The translations under genes were made by a program, and so were the position numbers. Below, piece by piece: positions 10,967 to 18,577 of a stretch of 64,000 nt of DNA. The notes beneath the pieces are model-generated. The model saw only the letters and a program-made list of their open reading frames with translations. It was not told the origin of the DNA and searched no databases. This stretch comes from Halobacteriales archaeon QS_1_68_20. GTDB taxonomy: Archaea > Halobacteriota > Halobacteria > Halobacteriales > PXRE01. How positions within the stretch are numbered: the first letter of the stretch is position 1; every line of letters starts with the position of its first letter. The DNA lies in NCBI GenBank assembly GCA_003021085.1, contig PXRE01000010.1, positions 1-64,000 on the forward strand. Direction: 5' to 3'.

Positions 10967-11788
10967 ATGACGGGCATCGCGCACAGCGTAGCGGCCGCGT
11001 TCGCCCGCCTGGAGCGACTCGACGGCGTCACCGGCGCGGTCGTCCCGCGACTGTTCGGCCTCGTCCTCGGGGTGGCCGGGTGGTACGGCCTGGCCAGCGT
11101 CTTCCCCAACCGGTTGATGCCGTTTCCCGGCGAGACGCTGGCGCTGACGGTCGAACTCGTCGCCACGGGCGTCGTCACCGAGCACCTGCTGGCGACCAGC
11201 AAGCGCATCCTGCTGGGGTTCGCCGGGTCGATGGTCGTCGGCGTCACCGTCGGGACGCTGATGGGCCTGGACGACTACGCCCGGAAGTTCTTCCTGCCGT
11301 ACGTCGTCGTCGGGATGTCGGTGTCGGCGGTCGCGTGGGCCGCCGTCGGCACGCTCGTGTTCGGGTTCTCCGTCCTCGCGCCCGTGGCCGCGACCGTCCT
11401 GACGACGTTCCCGTTCGTGACCGTCCACGTCTGGAAGGCCGTCGAGGACGTCGACGACGACCTGACGCGGATGAGCCGCAGTTTCGACGTCTCGCTCCCC
11501 CGGATGGTGCGCCGGCAACTGCTCCCGGACGTGACGCCGGGGCTGTTCTCGGCGTCCCGGTTCGGCCTGGCCATCTCCTGGAAGATCGTCACCCTCGCGG
11601 AGATGTTCGCCGCCTCCAACGGCGTCGGCTACAGGCTCTTCAAGGCCTACCAGCGGTTCCGCTTCGAGGAGGCCTGGGCCTGGGCGGCGGTGTTCGTGAT
11701 CGTCATCCTCCTGATCGAGTACGGCGTCTTCCGGCCGCTGGAGCGCCGCGTCTTCGCGTACCGGTCGGAAGCCAGGCCGCTGGCCTGA
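10967..11788 (+). CDS. ABC transporter permease, second subunit
   Basis: About 273 residues from ATG 10967 (a GTG at 10961 overlapping the ATPase stop is the alternative). Six membrane segments and an EAA loop 'DLTRMSRSFDVSLPRMVRRQLLPDVTPGLFSASRFGL' parallel those of the first permease; the two proteins share 'WKI.TLAE' and 'EYGVF.PLERR.FAYR'. Two related but different permeases suggest a heterodimeric channel, unusual in this importer class, which mostly uses one permease gene. Confidence 0.85.
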   Translation: MTGIAHSVAAAFARLERLDGVTGAVVPRLFGLVLGVAGWYGLASVFPNRLMPFPGETLALTVELVATGVVTEHLLATSKRILLGFAGSMVVGVTVGTLMGLDDYARKFFLPYVVVGMSVSAVAWAAVGTLVFGFSVLAPVAATVLTTFPFVTVHVWKAVEDVDDDLTRMSRSFDVSLPRMVRRQLLPDVTPGLFSASRFGLAISWKIVTLAEMFAASNGVGYRLFKAYQRFRFEEAWAWAAVFVIVILLIEYGVFRPLERRVFAYRSEARPLA

Positions 11789-11822
11789 CGGACGGCCCGG
11801 CCCGCGCTCCCCTGTTCCGCCA

Positions 11823-12545
11823 TCACCGACCGGCGTCCAGCCGCGATCCGATTCCCGCCGGGAGTCCGGCCTCTTCGACCGCCGCCTGAACGCGCTCTAT
11901 GTCGTACTCCACGCGGTGTTCCTCGACCGTCAACTCCTCGAGGTCGACCACCGCGTAGGCCGCCCGGGGGTCGTGATCCCGTGGCTGGCCGACGCTCCCG
12001 GGGTTCAGCACGACCCCCTCGTCGTAGACCTCGTGGTGCTGGACGTGGGTGTGGCCCATCACCAGCACGTCCTCGTCGGCCAGCAGGTCCGGCCCGAACT
12101 CCCCCGGCATGGTGTAGTGGTCCGGGTCGTCGGGGTGGCCGTGGACCACCTTCAGGCGGCCGTCGAACAGTCGCCGCTCGTCGGGACGGTCCGAGAGCCA
12201 GTCGCGGTGGGCGGCTTCCAGGTCCGTCCGCGCGTACCGGACGCCCGCCTGTGCCATGTCGTTGAACCGCTCCTCGCCGCCCTCGATCACGGCCCGGTCG
12301 TGGTTGCCCATCACGGTCGGCACGCCCGACCCCTCCCAGGCGGCGTTCGCGGCGGCCGCCAGGTCCTCGGGCACCGCCGCCGACTCGCCGGGCGTCGCCA
12401 TCGCCTCGACGCAGGCCGCGGGCCAGGGGTTGTAGCCCACGACGTCGCCAGCGTTGACCAGCGCGTCCACGTCCGGCAGGTCCGACAGCACCGTCTCCAG
12501 CGCGGGCAGGTTCCCGTGCACGTCCGAGATGAGACCGACCTTCAT
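11823..12545 (-). CDS. metallophosphoesterase (YfcE/MJ0936-like)
   Basis: A 240-residue calcineurin-like phosphodiesterase. All metal-binding blocks are present: 'LISDVHGNLPAL' (DxH), 'VNAGDVVGY' (GDxxG), 'VMGNHDRAV' (GNHD), 'VVHGHPDD' (GH) and 'VMGHTHVQ' (GHTH). The size and the 'NPGSVGQPRDHDPRAAYAVVD' end fit the small archaeal/bacterial phosphodiesterase subfamily active on bis-pNPP and cyclic nucleotides. Its physiological substrate is unknown. A single gene; its stop is 35 bases past the end of the ABC operon on the other strand. Confidence 0.9.
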   Translation of the reverse strand: MKVGLISDVHGNLPALETVLSDLPDVDALVNAGDVVGYNPWPAACVEAMATPGESAAVPEDLAAAANAAWEGSGVPTVMGNHDRAVIEGGEERFNDMAQAGVRYARTDLEAAHRDWLSDRPDERRLFDGRLKVVHGHPDDPDHYTMPGEFGPDLLADEDVLVMGHTHVQHHEVYDEGVVLNPGSVGQPRDHDPRAAYAVVDLEELTVEEHRVEYDIERVQAAVEEAGLPAGIGSRLDAGR

Positions 12546-12953
12546 GGGTCGGCGATTCGTGTTCCAGGGGCTTGAAAGCCCCCGTCTCTACCGGAGCGAG
12601 GCCAAATGTAGCTAGAGTCGTGAGTATCGTCAGGGGCGGTCGGAATATCGGTTGATCGTCGGGACGGTCTGGACGCGGCAACCGGGCGACTAGGGGTCGA
12701 CCTCACGCCGCCCCAGCCTTGCGGTCGGCCCAAGCGCCGACCGCGGCCCTCGCGCGCGTTGCTCGCGGCTTCGCCGCTCGCGTTCGCGGTTCTCGCTCAC
12801 TGCGTTCGCTCCGAACCGCGCAACTCGCGCGCGCCGACGCCCGACGATGGGCTGCCGAAACGACGCCTGACGACGGACCTGCCGACAACTGGGCGCCGAG
12901 TCGACGCGCTCGACGGTGGTTCCCTTATGTATCTCTGGAACCCTGATAAGGGC
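12546..12953. other. gene-free interval with a dispersed GC-rich repeat
   Basis: No convincing coding sequence. 12690-12718 carries a motif beginning 'ctaggggtcgacctcac' and ending 'ccccagcc' that is nearly repeated at 37254-37281. It is followed by low-complexity 'cgcg/ctcg' repeats (12730-12850) typical of haloarchaeal intergenic decay. The two flanking genes are both on the minus strand, so the promoter of the phosphoesterase must lie at its left end and the 3' end of purO at its right end. Confidence 0.6.
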
Positions 12954-13565
12954 TCAACCGTTCTGAACGGCCGTCTCCCACTCCTCGCCGGTCCAGGCCG
13001 CCCCGGCGGCGCAGACGGCGTGCTCGAAGTCCAGGTCGTAGGCGGCGTCGGCGGCCTCATGTGCCGTCTCGGCCTCGAACTCGAACGGTTCGGGGGCGTC
13101 CTTCTCGTAGGTCGCCACGAGGTGCGGTTCCTCGACCGCTTCCACCAGCAGGGCGTCCCGGCGGACGACGCCGACGGTCGCGTCGTCGGGTTCGACGACG
13201 GCCGCGATGCGGGGCGTGTCGTAGTCGTCCTTCTCGTGGTCCAGCGCCAGGAGCGGTTCGGCCAGCGCGTCCCGGGCGGGGTAGCCCAGCGCCAGCTTCT
13301 CGGCCACCGGGTCGACGTGGCTGCCGTTGCCCAGCGCGACCGCCGGCCCCTCGACCGACGGCGGGTCCGCGACGACCCGCAGGCAGTCGTACGAGACGTA
13401 GGGGTTGTCGGTCTCCGGGGCGTCCGGCGTCGGTGCGACCGTGAGGGTGGCCGGCGCGTCCGCCCCGGTCTCCCGCGCGATCATCCGGCGGTTCGGGAAC
13501 GACCGCGAGGAGACGCGGTAGGCGCCGACGCCCGGGGCGGCGACGAGAAAGCGACCCACGTACAT
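12954..13565 (-). CDS. purO: archaeal IMP cyclohydrolase PurO
   Basis: A 203-residue enzyme of de novo purine synthesis that closes the ring of FAICAR to give IMP. Archaeal PurO is unrelated to the bacterial PurH domain. The start '[27 protein letters not shown]' is the PurO signature; '[14 protein letters not shown]' and '[15 protein letters not shown]' are further conserved blocks, and the length matches the family. It stands alone. Start ATG 13565 is unambiguous because the N-terminus is conserved. Confidence 0.93.
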   Translation of the reverse strand: MYVGRFLVAAPGVGAYRVSSRSFPNRRMIARETGADAPATLTVAPTPDAPETDNPYVSYDCLRVVADPPSVEGPAVALGNGSHVDPVAEKLALGYPARDALAEPLLALDHEKDDYDTPRIAAVVEPDDATVGVVRRDALLVEAVEEPHLVATYEKDAPEPFEFEAETAHEAADAAYDLDFEHAVCAAGAAWTGEEWETAVQNG

Positions 13566-13669
13566 GTGCGTCGGTCCGCGGGTCGACGGTAAAGCGGTGT
13601 CGGTGCGGGGGTGGTCGGCCGGGGACGGTCGTCCGGAGGTTTATCCGCGAAGGCGCGACCATCCGTCGC

Positions 13670-14248
13670 GTGACGACCAGCGAGGACGAGTGCGTCGCGG
13701 CCCTGCGGGAAGCCGTCGAGTGCCTGGACGAGTCCCCGACGAAGGCCCAGTACGAGGACCTGGGGCTGACGCCCGCGTCCGCGACCATCCAGCGGGTGAT
13801 GGGCGGGTGGAACGAGGCGAAGGCGGCCGCGGGGCTGGAGACGTACGACTGGCGCGATGCAGGTGGTACCGAGGTAGAACCGAAACCCGAAGACGTCGAG
13901 ATGCCCGACGACGTCGACTGGGAAGACCTGACGGGCCAGCAGCGGTGGTACTACAAGAACCGCGAGGCCCGGATCGAACGGAAGGATCGACGACGGCGGG
14001 AACTCCGGGCGTGGCTCCACGAGTTCAAGCACGACGAATGCGAGTGTGCGAACTGCGGAGAGGGCCGCCACGCCTGCCTCGACTTCCACCACCCCGGCGA
14101 GAAGGACCTGAGCGTCTCGGACATGATCGCTTACGGGTACTCCCGGGAGCGAATCCGGGAGGAAATCCAGCGTTGCGTGGTGCTCTGCGCCAACTGCCAC
14201 AGGGTAGAGCACTACGATCCGCCACAGTCCGAAAGCGACAGCGTTTAG
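13670..14248 (+). CDS. HNH endonuclease-like protein with homing-endonuclease-associated repeat
   Basis: A 192-residue protein with a GTG start at 13670, 25 bases after a TATA-like 'gtttat'. Residues 5-62 ('CVAALREAVECLDESPTKAQYEDLGLTPASATIQRVMGGW' region) form the small helical repeat that accompanies many homing endonucleases. Residues ~120-185 form an HNH zinc module: 'CECANCG' (CxxC), 'ACLDFHHPGEKD' (the His pair) and 'CVVLCANCHRVEH' (CxxC). The gene lies immediately upstream of an intron-containing tRNA-Gln (30 bases). It could be a free-standing homing or restriction-like nuclease; activity is inferred from the intact motif. Confidence 0.75.
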   Translation: MTTSEDECVAALREAVECLDESPTKAQYEDLGLTPASATIQRVMGGWNEAKAAAGLETYDWRDAGGTEVEPKPEDVEMPDDVDWEDLTGQQRWYYKNREARIERKDRRRRELRAWLHEFKHDECECANCGEGRHACLDFHHPGEKDLSVSDMIAYGYSRERIREEIQRCVVLCANCHRVEHYDPPQSESDSV

Positions 14249-14278
14249 TAACCGTCCGACGTTTACTCGATTGCACGC

Positions 14279-14385
14279 AGTCCCATGGGGTAGCGGCCAA
14301 TCCTGCGAGCTTCTGGACGTGCGCGAGGTGTTCGCCTCCGTGCGGGAAACGGCTCGCGACCCAGGTTCGAATCCTGGTGGGACTA
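14279..14385 (+). tRNA. tRNA-Gln (CTG) with a 34-base intron
   Basis: The acceptor AGTCCCA pairs with TGGGACT, with discriminator A at 14385; CCA is not encoded. The D-arm region is GGGTAGCGGCCAATCC, the anticodon stem CGAGC/GCTCG, and the T-arm CCAGG-TTCGAAT-CCTGG. The loop reads TTCTGG up to 14316 and resumes at 14351, so anticodon CTG (14313-14315) is interrupted after position 37. The canonical archaeal splice site would give an intron of about 34 bases (14317-14350) that can itself pair (GAGG/CCTC) to form the bulge-helix-bulge. Haloarchaea are known to carry introns in tRNA-Trp, elongator tRNA-Met and tRNA-Gln genes. Exact splice points are uncertain by one or two bases. Confidence 0.9.
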
Positions 14386-14638
14386 CTCCTTTCCGTTCTA
14401 ACGCCGGCAGTACCCGGTGTCGAACCGCAGGGTCGGCTCCTGATCGTCGGGTACCACAACCCATCGCGCCAGAATCGAATCCCCGACGGCACGATGGGGC
14501 TACAGCCCCTCGTCCTCGATCGGTTCGACGTACTCGTCGACGTTCTCCGCAGTGAGGACCAGCAGTGATGGGGATTCGAGTCCCCACGCTGGCCGCCGTT
14601 CAACACCCTTAACCGCGGGCGTAGTCGACGTGAACCCG
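14386..14638. other. interval with tRNA-like debris
   Basis: No gene is supported. Three segments look like T-arms when read on the minus strand: 'ggggactcgaatcccc' (about 14572-14587), 'ggggattcgattctgg' (about 14470-14485) and 'gcggttcgacaccggg' (about 14417-14432). A 7-bp acceptor-like pair GGTACCC/GGGTACT brackets the last of these (about 14408-14455). None forms a complete cloverleaf, so they are best regarded as fragments of former tRNA genes or chance hairpins. The right end carries the promoter of the ABC exporter gene. Confidence 0.4.
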
Positions 14639-15673
14639 ATGCAAGCGGCCATCGAGACGCGGGACCTCACCAAGGAGTACGGCGACGTGCGGGCGCTCCA
14701 GGGCCTGTCGCTGACCGTCGAGGACGGTGAGTTCTTCGGGTTGCTCGGGCCGAACGGGGCGGGGAAGACGACGTTCATCAACGTCCTGGTCGGCCTCGTC
14801 CGGAAGACCGGCGGCGAGGCGACGGTGTTCGGCCACGACGTCGAGACGGACTACCGCCAGGCCAGGGACGCCATCGGCCTCGCCCCCCAGGAGTTCAACG
14901 TCGACCGCTTCTTCCCGATCCGCGAGGTGCTGATGCACAAGGCCGGCTACCACGGCATCTCGAAGGACGAGGCCGCACGCCGGGCCGACGAGGCGCTGAA
15001 GCGGGTCGGCATCTACGACAAGCGCGACGAGCGCTTCGACTGGCTCTCCGGCGGGATGAAGCGCCGACTGTTGCTGGCGCGGGCGCTGGTCACCGACCCC
15101 GACCTGCTGATCCTCGACGAACCGACCGCAGGGGTGGACGTCCAGTTGCGGCGGGACCTCTGGGACCTCGTGACGGAACTGAACGAGGACGGAACTACCG
15201 TCCTGCTCACGACCCACTACATCGAGGAGGCCGAGCGCCTCTGTGACCGGGTCGCCATCCTGAACGAGGGCCGGAAGGTGACGGTGGCGACCCCGGACGA
15301 TCTGAAGCGCCGGGGGTCGGACACGATCACCGTGCGGACCGCCGACCCGGCGGGGTCGTTGCCCGCCATCGAGCGGGCGGCCTACGCGAAGAAGGTCCGG
15401 GTCGACGGCGACCAGGTCGAGGTCCAGGTCGGCGACGGCGGCGCGACGGTCCCGCGACTGCTGGAGGACCTGCAGGCCGCCGGCAACGAGGTGGTCGACC
15501 TGGACGTCGCGCGGACCTCCCTGGAGGAGATCTTCGTCGACCTCACGAAGCGCGAGGACCGGACGGTGACTCGCTCGTCGGCCAGCGAGGCGGGCGACGG
15601 TGAATCTGATGGCGGTGAATCCGACACGGACGACTCCCGGGGCGAGGAAGTGACGCGGGAAGGTGTCCGCTGA
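14639..15673 (+). CDS. ABC-2 type exporter ATP-binding protein
   Basis: A 344-residue ATPase from ATG 14639; a longer reading from 14552 would run back through the intergenic debris. Walker A 'GPNGAGKTT', Q-loop 'APQEFNVDRFFP', signature 'LSGGMKRRLLLARAL', Walker B 'LLILDEPTAGVD' and switch 'TTHYIEEAE' are complete. The extra C-terminal domain (about 225-300, 'GSDTITVRTAD') is the regulatory DUF4162-like part of daunorubicin/CcmA-type exporters, followed by an acidic tail. Its stop overlaps the permease gene start (TGATG). Probable export of a lipid, drug or polymer; the substrate is unknown. Confidence 0.9.
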   Translation: MQAAIETRDLTKEYGDVRALQGLSLTVEDGEFFGLLGPNGAGKTTFINVLVGLVRKTGGEATVFGHDVETDYRQARDAIGLAPQEFNVDRFFPIREVLMHKAGYHGISKDEAARRADEALKRVGIYDKRDERFDWLSGGMKRRLLLARALVTDPDLLILDEPTAGVDVQLRRDLWDLVTELNEDGTTVLLTTHYIEEAERLCDRVAILNEGRKVTVATPDDLKRRGSDTITVRTADPAGSLPAIERAAYAKKVRVDGDQVEVQVGDGGATVPRLLEDLQAAGNEVVDLDVARTSLEEIFVDLTKREDRTVTRSSASEAGDGESDGGESDTDDSRGEEVTREGVR

Positions 15674-16434
15674 TGTGGTCGGTCGGATCGCGGGCGCTGT
15701 TCCGCCGGGAGGTGTTGCGGTTCGTCCGGCGGCCGAAGAACACGTTCATGCCGCCGGCGATCACGAACGTCCTGTACTTCGTCGTGTTCGGGGTCGTCCT
15801 CGGCGGCCGCATCGACCGGATCGCGGGTTTCGAATACATCCTGTTCATCCTGCCCGGGTTGATCGTGCTGGGGACCATCTCCAACGCCTTCGAGAACGCC
15901 GCGTTCTCCATCTTCCACGGCCGCTGGAACGAGTACATCCACGAGACGCTGACCTCGCCGATGGCGTACACCGAGATGGTGGCGGCCTACGTCGCCGCCA
16001 GTTCCGTCCGTGGACTGATCGTCGGGGTCATCATCGCGGGCGTCGGCCGGGTGTTCACGCCCATCACCGTCGAGCACGCCGGCTTCCTCGTGGCCACGAT
16101 GGTGGTCATCTCGGTGCTGTTCGCCGGCCTCGGCATCGTCGGAGGCCTCTGGGCCAGGGACTTCGACGACCTGACGGTCATGAACCAGTTCCTCGTCCGG
16201 CCGCTGGTGTTCTTCGGCGCGGTCTTCTACTCGCTCGAGGTCCTCCCGCCGCTGTGGCAGAAGGTCCTCCTGGCCAACCCGATGGTGTACATGGTCGACA
16301 CCGTCCGGTACAGTTTCCTCGGGTACGCCGACCTCGTCCCTGCGACGTCGCTCGCGGTGCTCGTCGGGTTCACCGCCGTCGTCCTGGCCGTCGACGTCTA
16401 CCTCTTCAAGGTTGGTTACGGCCTCACGGAGTAG
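15673..16434 (+). CDS. ABC-2 type exporter permease
   Basis: A 253-residue integral membrane protein with six hydrophobic segments ('ITNVLYFVVFGVVLGG', 'YILFILPGLIVLGTISNAF', and others). The conserved ABC-2 region 'MNQFLVRPLVFFGAVFYSLEVLPPLWQKVLLANPMVYMVDTVRY' is typical of DrrB/NodJ-type permeases. It is translationally coupled to the ATPase gene by a TGATG overlap at 15671-15675. Together they form a homodimer-type exporter. Confidence 0.9.
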   Translation: MWSVGSRALFRREVLRFVRRPKNTFMPPAITNVLYFVVFGVVLGGRIDRIAGFEYILFILPGLIVLGTISNAFENAAFSIFHGRWNEYIHETLTSPMAYTEMVAAYVAASSVRGLIVGVIIAGVGRVFTPITVEHAGFLVATMVVISVLFAGLGIVGGLWARDFDDLTVMNQFLVRPLVFFGAVFYSLEVLPPLWQKVLLANPMVYMVDTVRYSFLGYADLVPATSLAVLVGFTAVVLAVDVYLFKVGYGLTE

Positions 16435-16531
16435 CTTCGACGGAGAACCGTCGGACTGCCTCGCCAGTGCCGGTGTCGAACGATTCGCCGCATGGCGACC
16501 ACCTTTACCGGAGCAGTCGCCATTGGCGCGT

Positions 16532-18151
16532 ATGGACCCTGACCTGGATCGATTCCAGTCCCGGCGCTCGACGGTGTACGGCCAGCGAGGCGTCGTCGCC
16601 ACGAGCCAACCGCTGGCCGCCCAGGCCGGCATCTCGGTCATGGAGGACGGCGGCAACGCCTTCGACGCGGCGGTCGCCACCGCGGCCGCGCTGAACGTCG
16701 TCGAACCCACTTCCACCGGTCTCGGCGGCGACGTCTTCGCGCTGTACCGGACCGCCGACGGCGAGGTCGGCGCGATGCGGGCCTGCGGCGGCGCCCCCGG
16801 GGACGCGACCGTCGAGAACGTCCGCGAGGCGGTCGCAGAGGAGGAAGACGAGGATCCCGAGGACGTCGAGATGCCGTTCACCGGCCCCCACGCCGTGACG
16901 GTGCCGGGGACGGCCCGCGGGTGGGAGGCGACCGCCGAGCGGTTCGGCCGCAAGGACCTGGGCGAACTGCTCCAGCCGGCGATCCGGTACGCGACCGAGG
17001 GTTACCCCGTCTCGGAGGTCGTCGCCGCGCAGTGGCAACACGCCGAGGACCTGTTCCAGACCGACCACGCCCGCCAGGCGTTCCTGTTCGACGGCGAGGC
17101 GCCGTCGGTCGGCCAGGAGGTCACCCTGCCGCGCCTGGGCGAGTCGATGCAGAAGATCGCCGAGGAGGGCGCCGACGTGGTCTACGAGGGCGAAATCGCC
17201 GAGGCCATCGCCAGCGAGGTCCAGGCGCGGGGTGGGTTCATGACCGTCGAGGACCTCGCGGACTTCGAGGTGGAGTGGCCCGACCCCGTCTCGACGACCT
17301 ACAGGGGAGCCGAGATCTACGAACTCCCGCCGAACAACCAGGGATTGATCGCGCTGGAGGCGCTCAACATCGCTGCCGAGGTCGGCGCGGGTGACCACTC
17401 CATCGACTCGCCCGAGCGGGTCCACTACTTCGCGGAAGCGATGAAACTCGCTTTCCACGACGGCCACCACTACATCACCGACCCCGGGTACGAGGACCAC
17501 CCGCCGCTGGCCTCCGAGGGGTGGGCGCGCGAGCGCGCGACGGAGATCGGGGAGGAAGCCAACGACGACGTCACCTTCGGCGTCCCGAACAGCAACGCCG
17601 AGGAGGCCGACACCGTCCTGCTGACGGTGGCCGACGACGACGGCAACGTCGTCTCCTACATCAACTCCCGGTTCGCCGGGTTCGGGTCCGGCCTGGTCGC
17701 CGGCGATACCGGCATCGCCCTCCAGAACCGCGGCGCCTCGTTCTCGCTGGACCCCGACCACCCCAACCGCCTGGAACCGGGAAAGCGTCCGTTCCACACC
17801 CTGATCCCGGGGCTGGCGAAGTTCGACCGCGACGACTGGGCCGCCTTCGGCGTCATGGGCGGGTACATGCAACCCCAGGGCCACGTGCAGGTGATCTCGA
17901 ATGTCGTGGACTACGGCCTGCCGCTCCAGGCCGCCCTGGACCGGCCGCGCTGGCGGTACTACGAGGACGGGACGCTGGCGCTGGAACCGCACTTCGACGG
18001 CGGCGTCGCGGCGAAACTCCTCCGGAAGGGCCACGACGTGCGGACGAAAACCGCCTCGCGGTTCGGCGGGGCACAGATCGCCCGCTGGTCGGACGGCGTG
18101 CTGTCGGCGGCGACCGAACCCCGGAAGGACGGGAACGCCCAGGGGTATTAG
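16532..18151 (+). CDS. ggt: gamma-glutamyltransferase family protein
   Basis: A 539-residue Ntn-hydrolase. ATG 16532 is chosen because the conserved N-terminus ('QRGVVATSQPLAAQAGISVMEDGGNAFDAAVA') begins right after it; a longer reading would only run through intergenic DNA. The autocatalytic cleavage site is recognisable as 'EEAD/TVLLTVADDDGNVVS', with Thr361 as the predicted new N-terminus and nucleophile. 'FGSGLVAGDTGIALQNRG' and 'FGVMGGYMQPQGHVQ' match the small subunit. No signal peptide is seen, so it is cytoplasmic, unlike many bacterial enzymes. Haloarchaea accumulate gamma-glutamylcysteine as the major thiol, so turnover of that compound is plausible but not shown. Confidence 0.92.
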   Translation: MDPDLDRFQSRRSTVYGQRGVVATSQPLAAQAGISVMEDGGNAFDAAVATAAALNVVEPTSTGLGGDVFALYRTADGEVGAMRACGGAPGDATVENVREAVAEEEDEDPEDVEMPFTGPHAVTVPGTARGWEATAERFGRKDLGELLQPAIRYATEGYPVSEVVAAQWQHAEDLFQTDHARQAFLFDGEAPSVGQEVTLPRLGESMQKIAEEGADVVYEGEIAEAIASEVQARGGFMTVEDLADFEVEWPDPVSTTYRGAEIYELPPNNQGLIALEALNIAAEVGAGDHSIDSPERVHYFAEAMKLAFHDGHHYITDPGYEDHPPLASEGWARERATEIGEEANDDVTFGVPNSNAEEADTVLLTVADDDGNVVSYINSRFAGFGSGLVAGDTGIALQNRGASFSLDPDHPNRLEPGKRPFHTLIPGLAKFDRDDWAAFGVMGGYMQPQGHVQVISNVVDYGLPLQAALDRPRWRYYEDGTLALEPHFDGGVAAKLLRKGHDVRTKTASRFGGAQIARWSDGVLSAATEPRKDGNAQGY

Positions 18152-18227
18152 CCGACAACTCGGACCCCCCGTCACACCCGGACGTGCGATCCACGCAAAC
18201 GTTTCTCCGGCCAGTGGCGTAATACGG

Positions 18228-18380
18228 ATGTACGTCTGGTACGGATACGGACGGGGAAAGGACCCGGAGAAGACGAATATCAACGTCCGACTTACGGAGG
18301 CGCTGCTCGCCGACATCGACGCGACGTGGCGCGAAGAGGGGTACATCTCGCGCGACGAGATTCTTGGTTCGGATGAGTGA
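18228..18380 (+). pseudogene. truncated ribbon-helix-helix antitoxin
   Basis: A 50-residue reading frame. 'TNINVRLTEALLADIDATWREEGYISRDE' is the start of a haloarchaeal CopG/VapB-type ribbon-helix-helix domain (DNA-binding strand, helix A, and the beginning of helix B), but the protein then ends in 'ILGSDE' where homologues continue '..SEFIRDA..'. Compare the antitoxin at 42143-42358, which has 'DETWRERGFNSRSEFIRYAIREPVNHP'. A deletion or frameshift at about 18357 is likely. No toxin gene follows. Confidence 0.55.
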
Positions 18381-18577
18381 GGACGAGTGGCGATGACGAT
18401 TCCGGGCGCCCGCGAAGCGCACGTACGACGAGGTGGAGCCTACAAGCCGGGCGACGTTGAGCAATTGCGAGGGCCCCTATTCGGTCCCCTCACCGGCCGC
18501 TGGACCGATTCGCTCCGACGACGACCACTCCTCCGCCCACACGCTTTAGGCGTCGTCGCTGGAACATCTACGGCACG

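Noticed and set aside
14400-14606. A second complete tRNA gene after tRNA-Gln
   Set aside because: T-arm-like pieces exist, but no D-arm, anticodon arm and acceptor can be combined into a cloverleaf on either strand.
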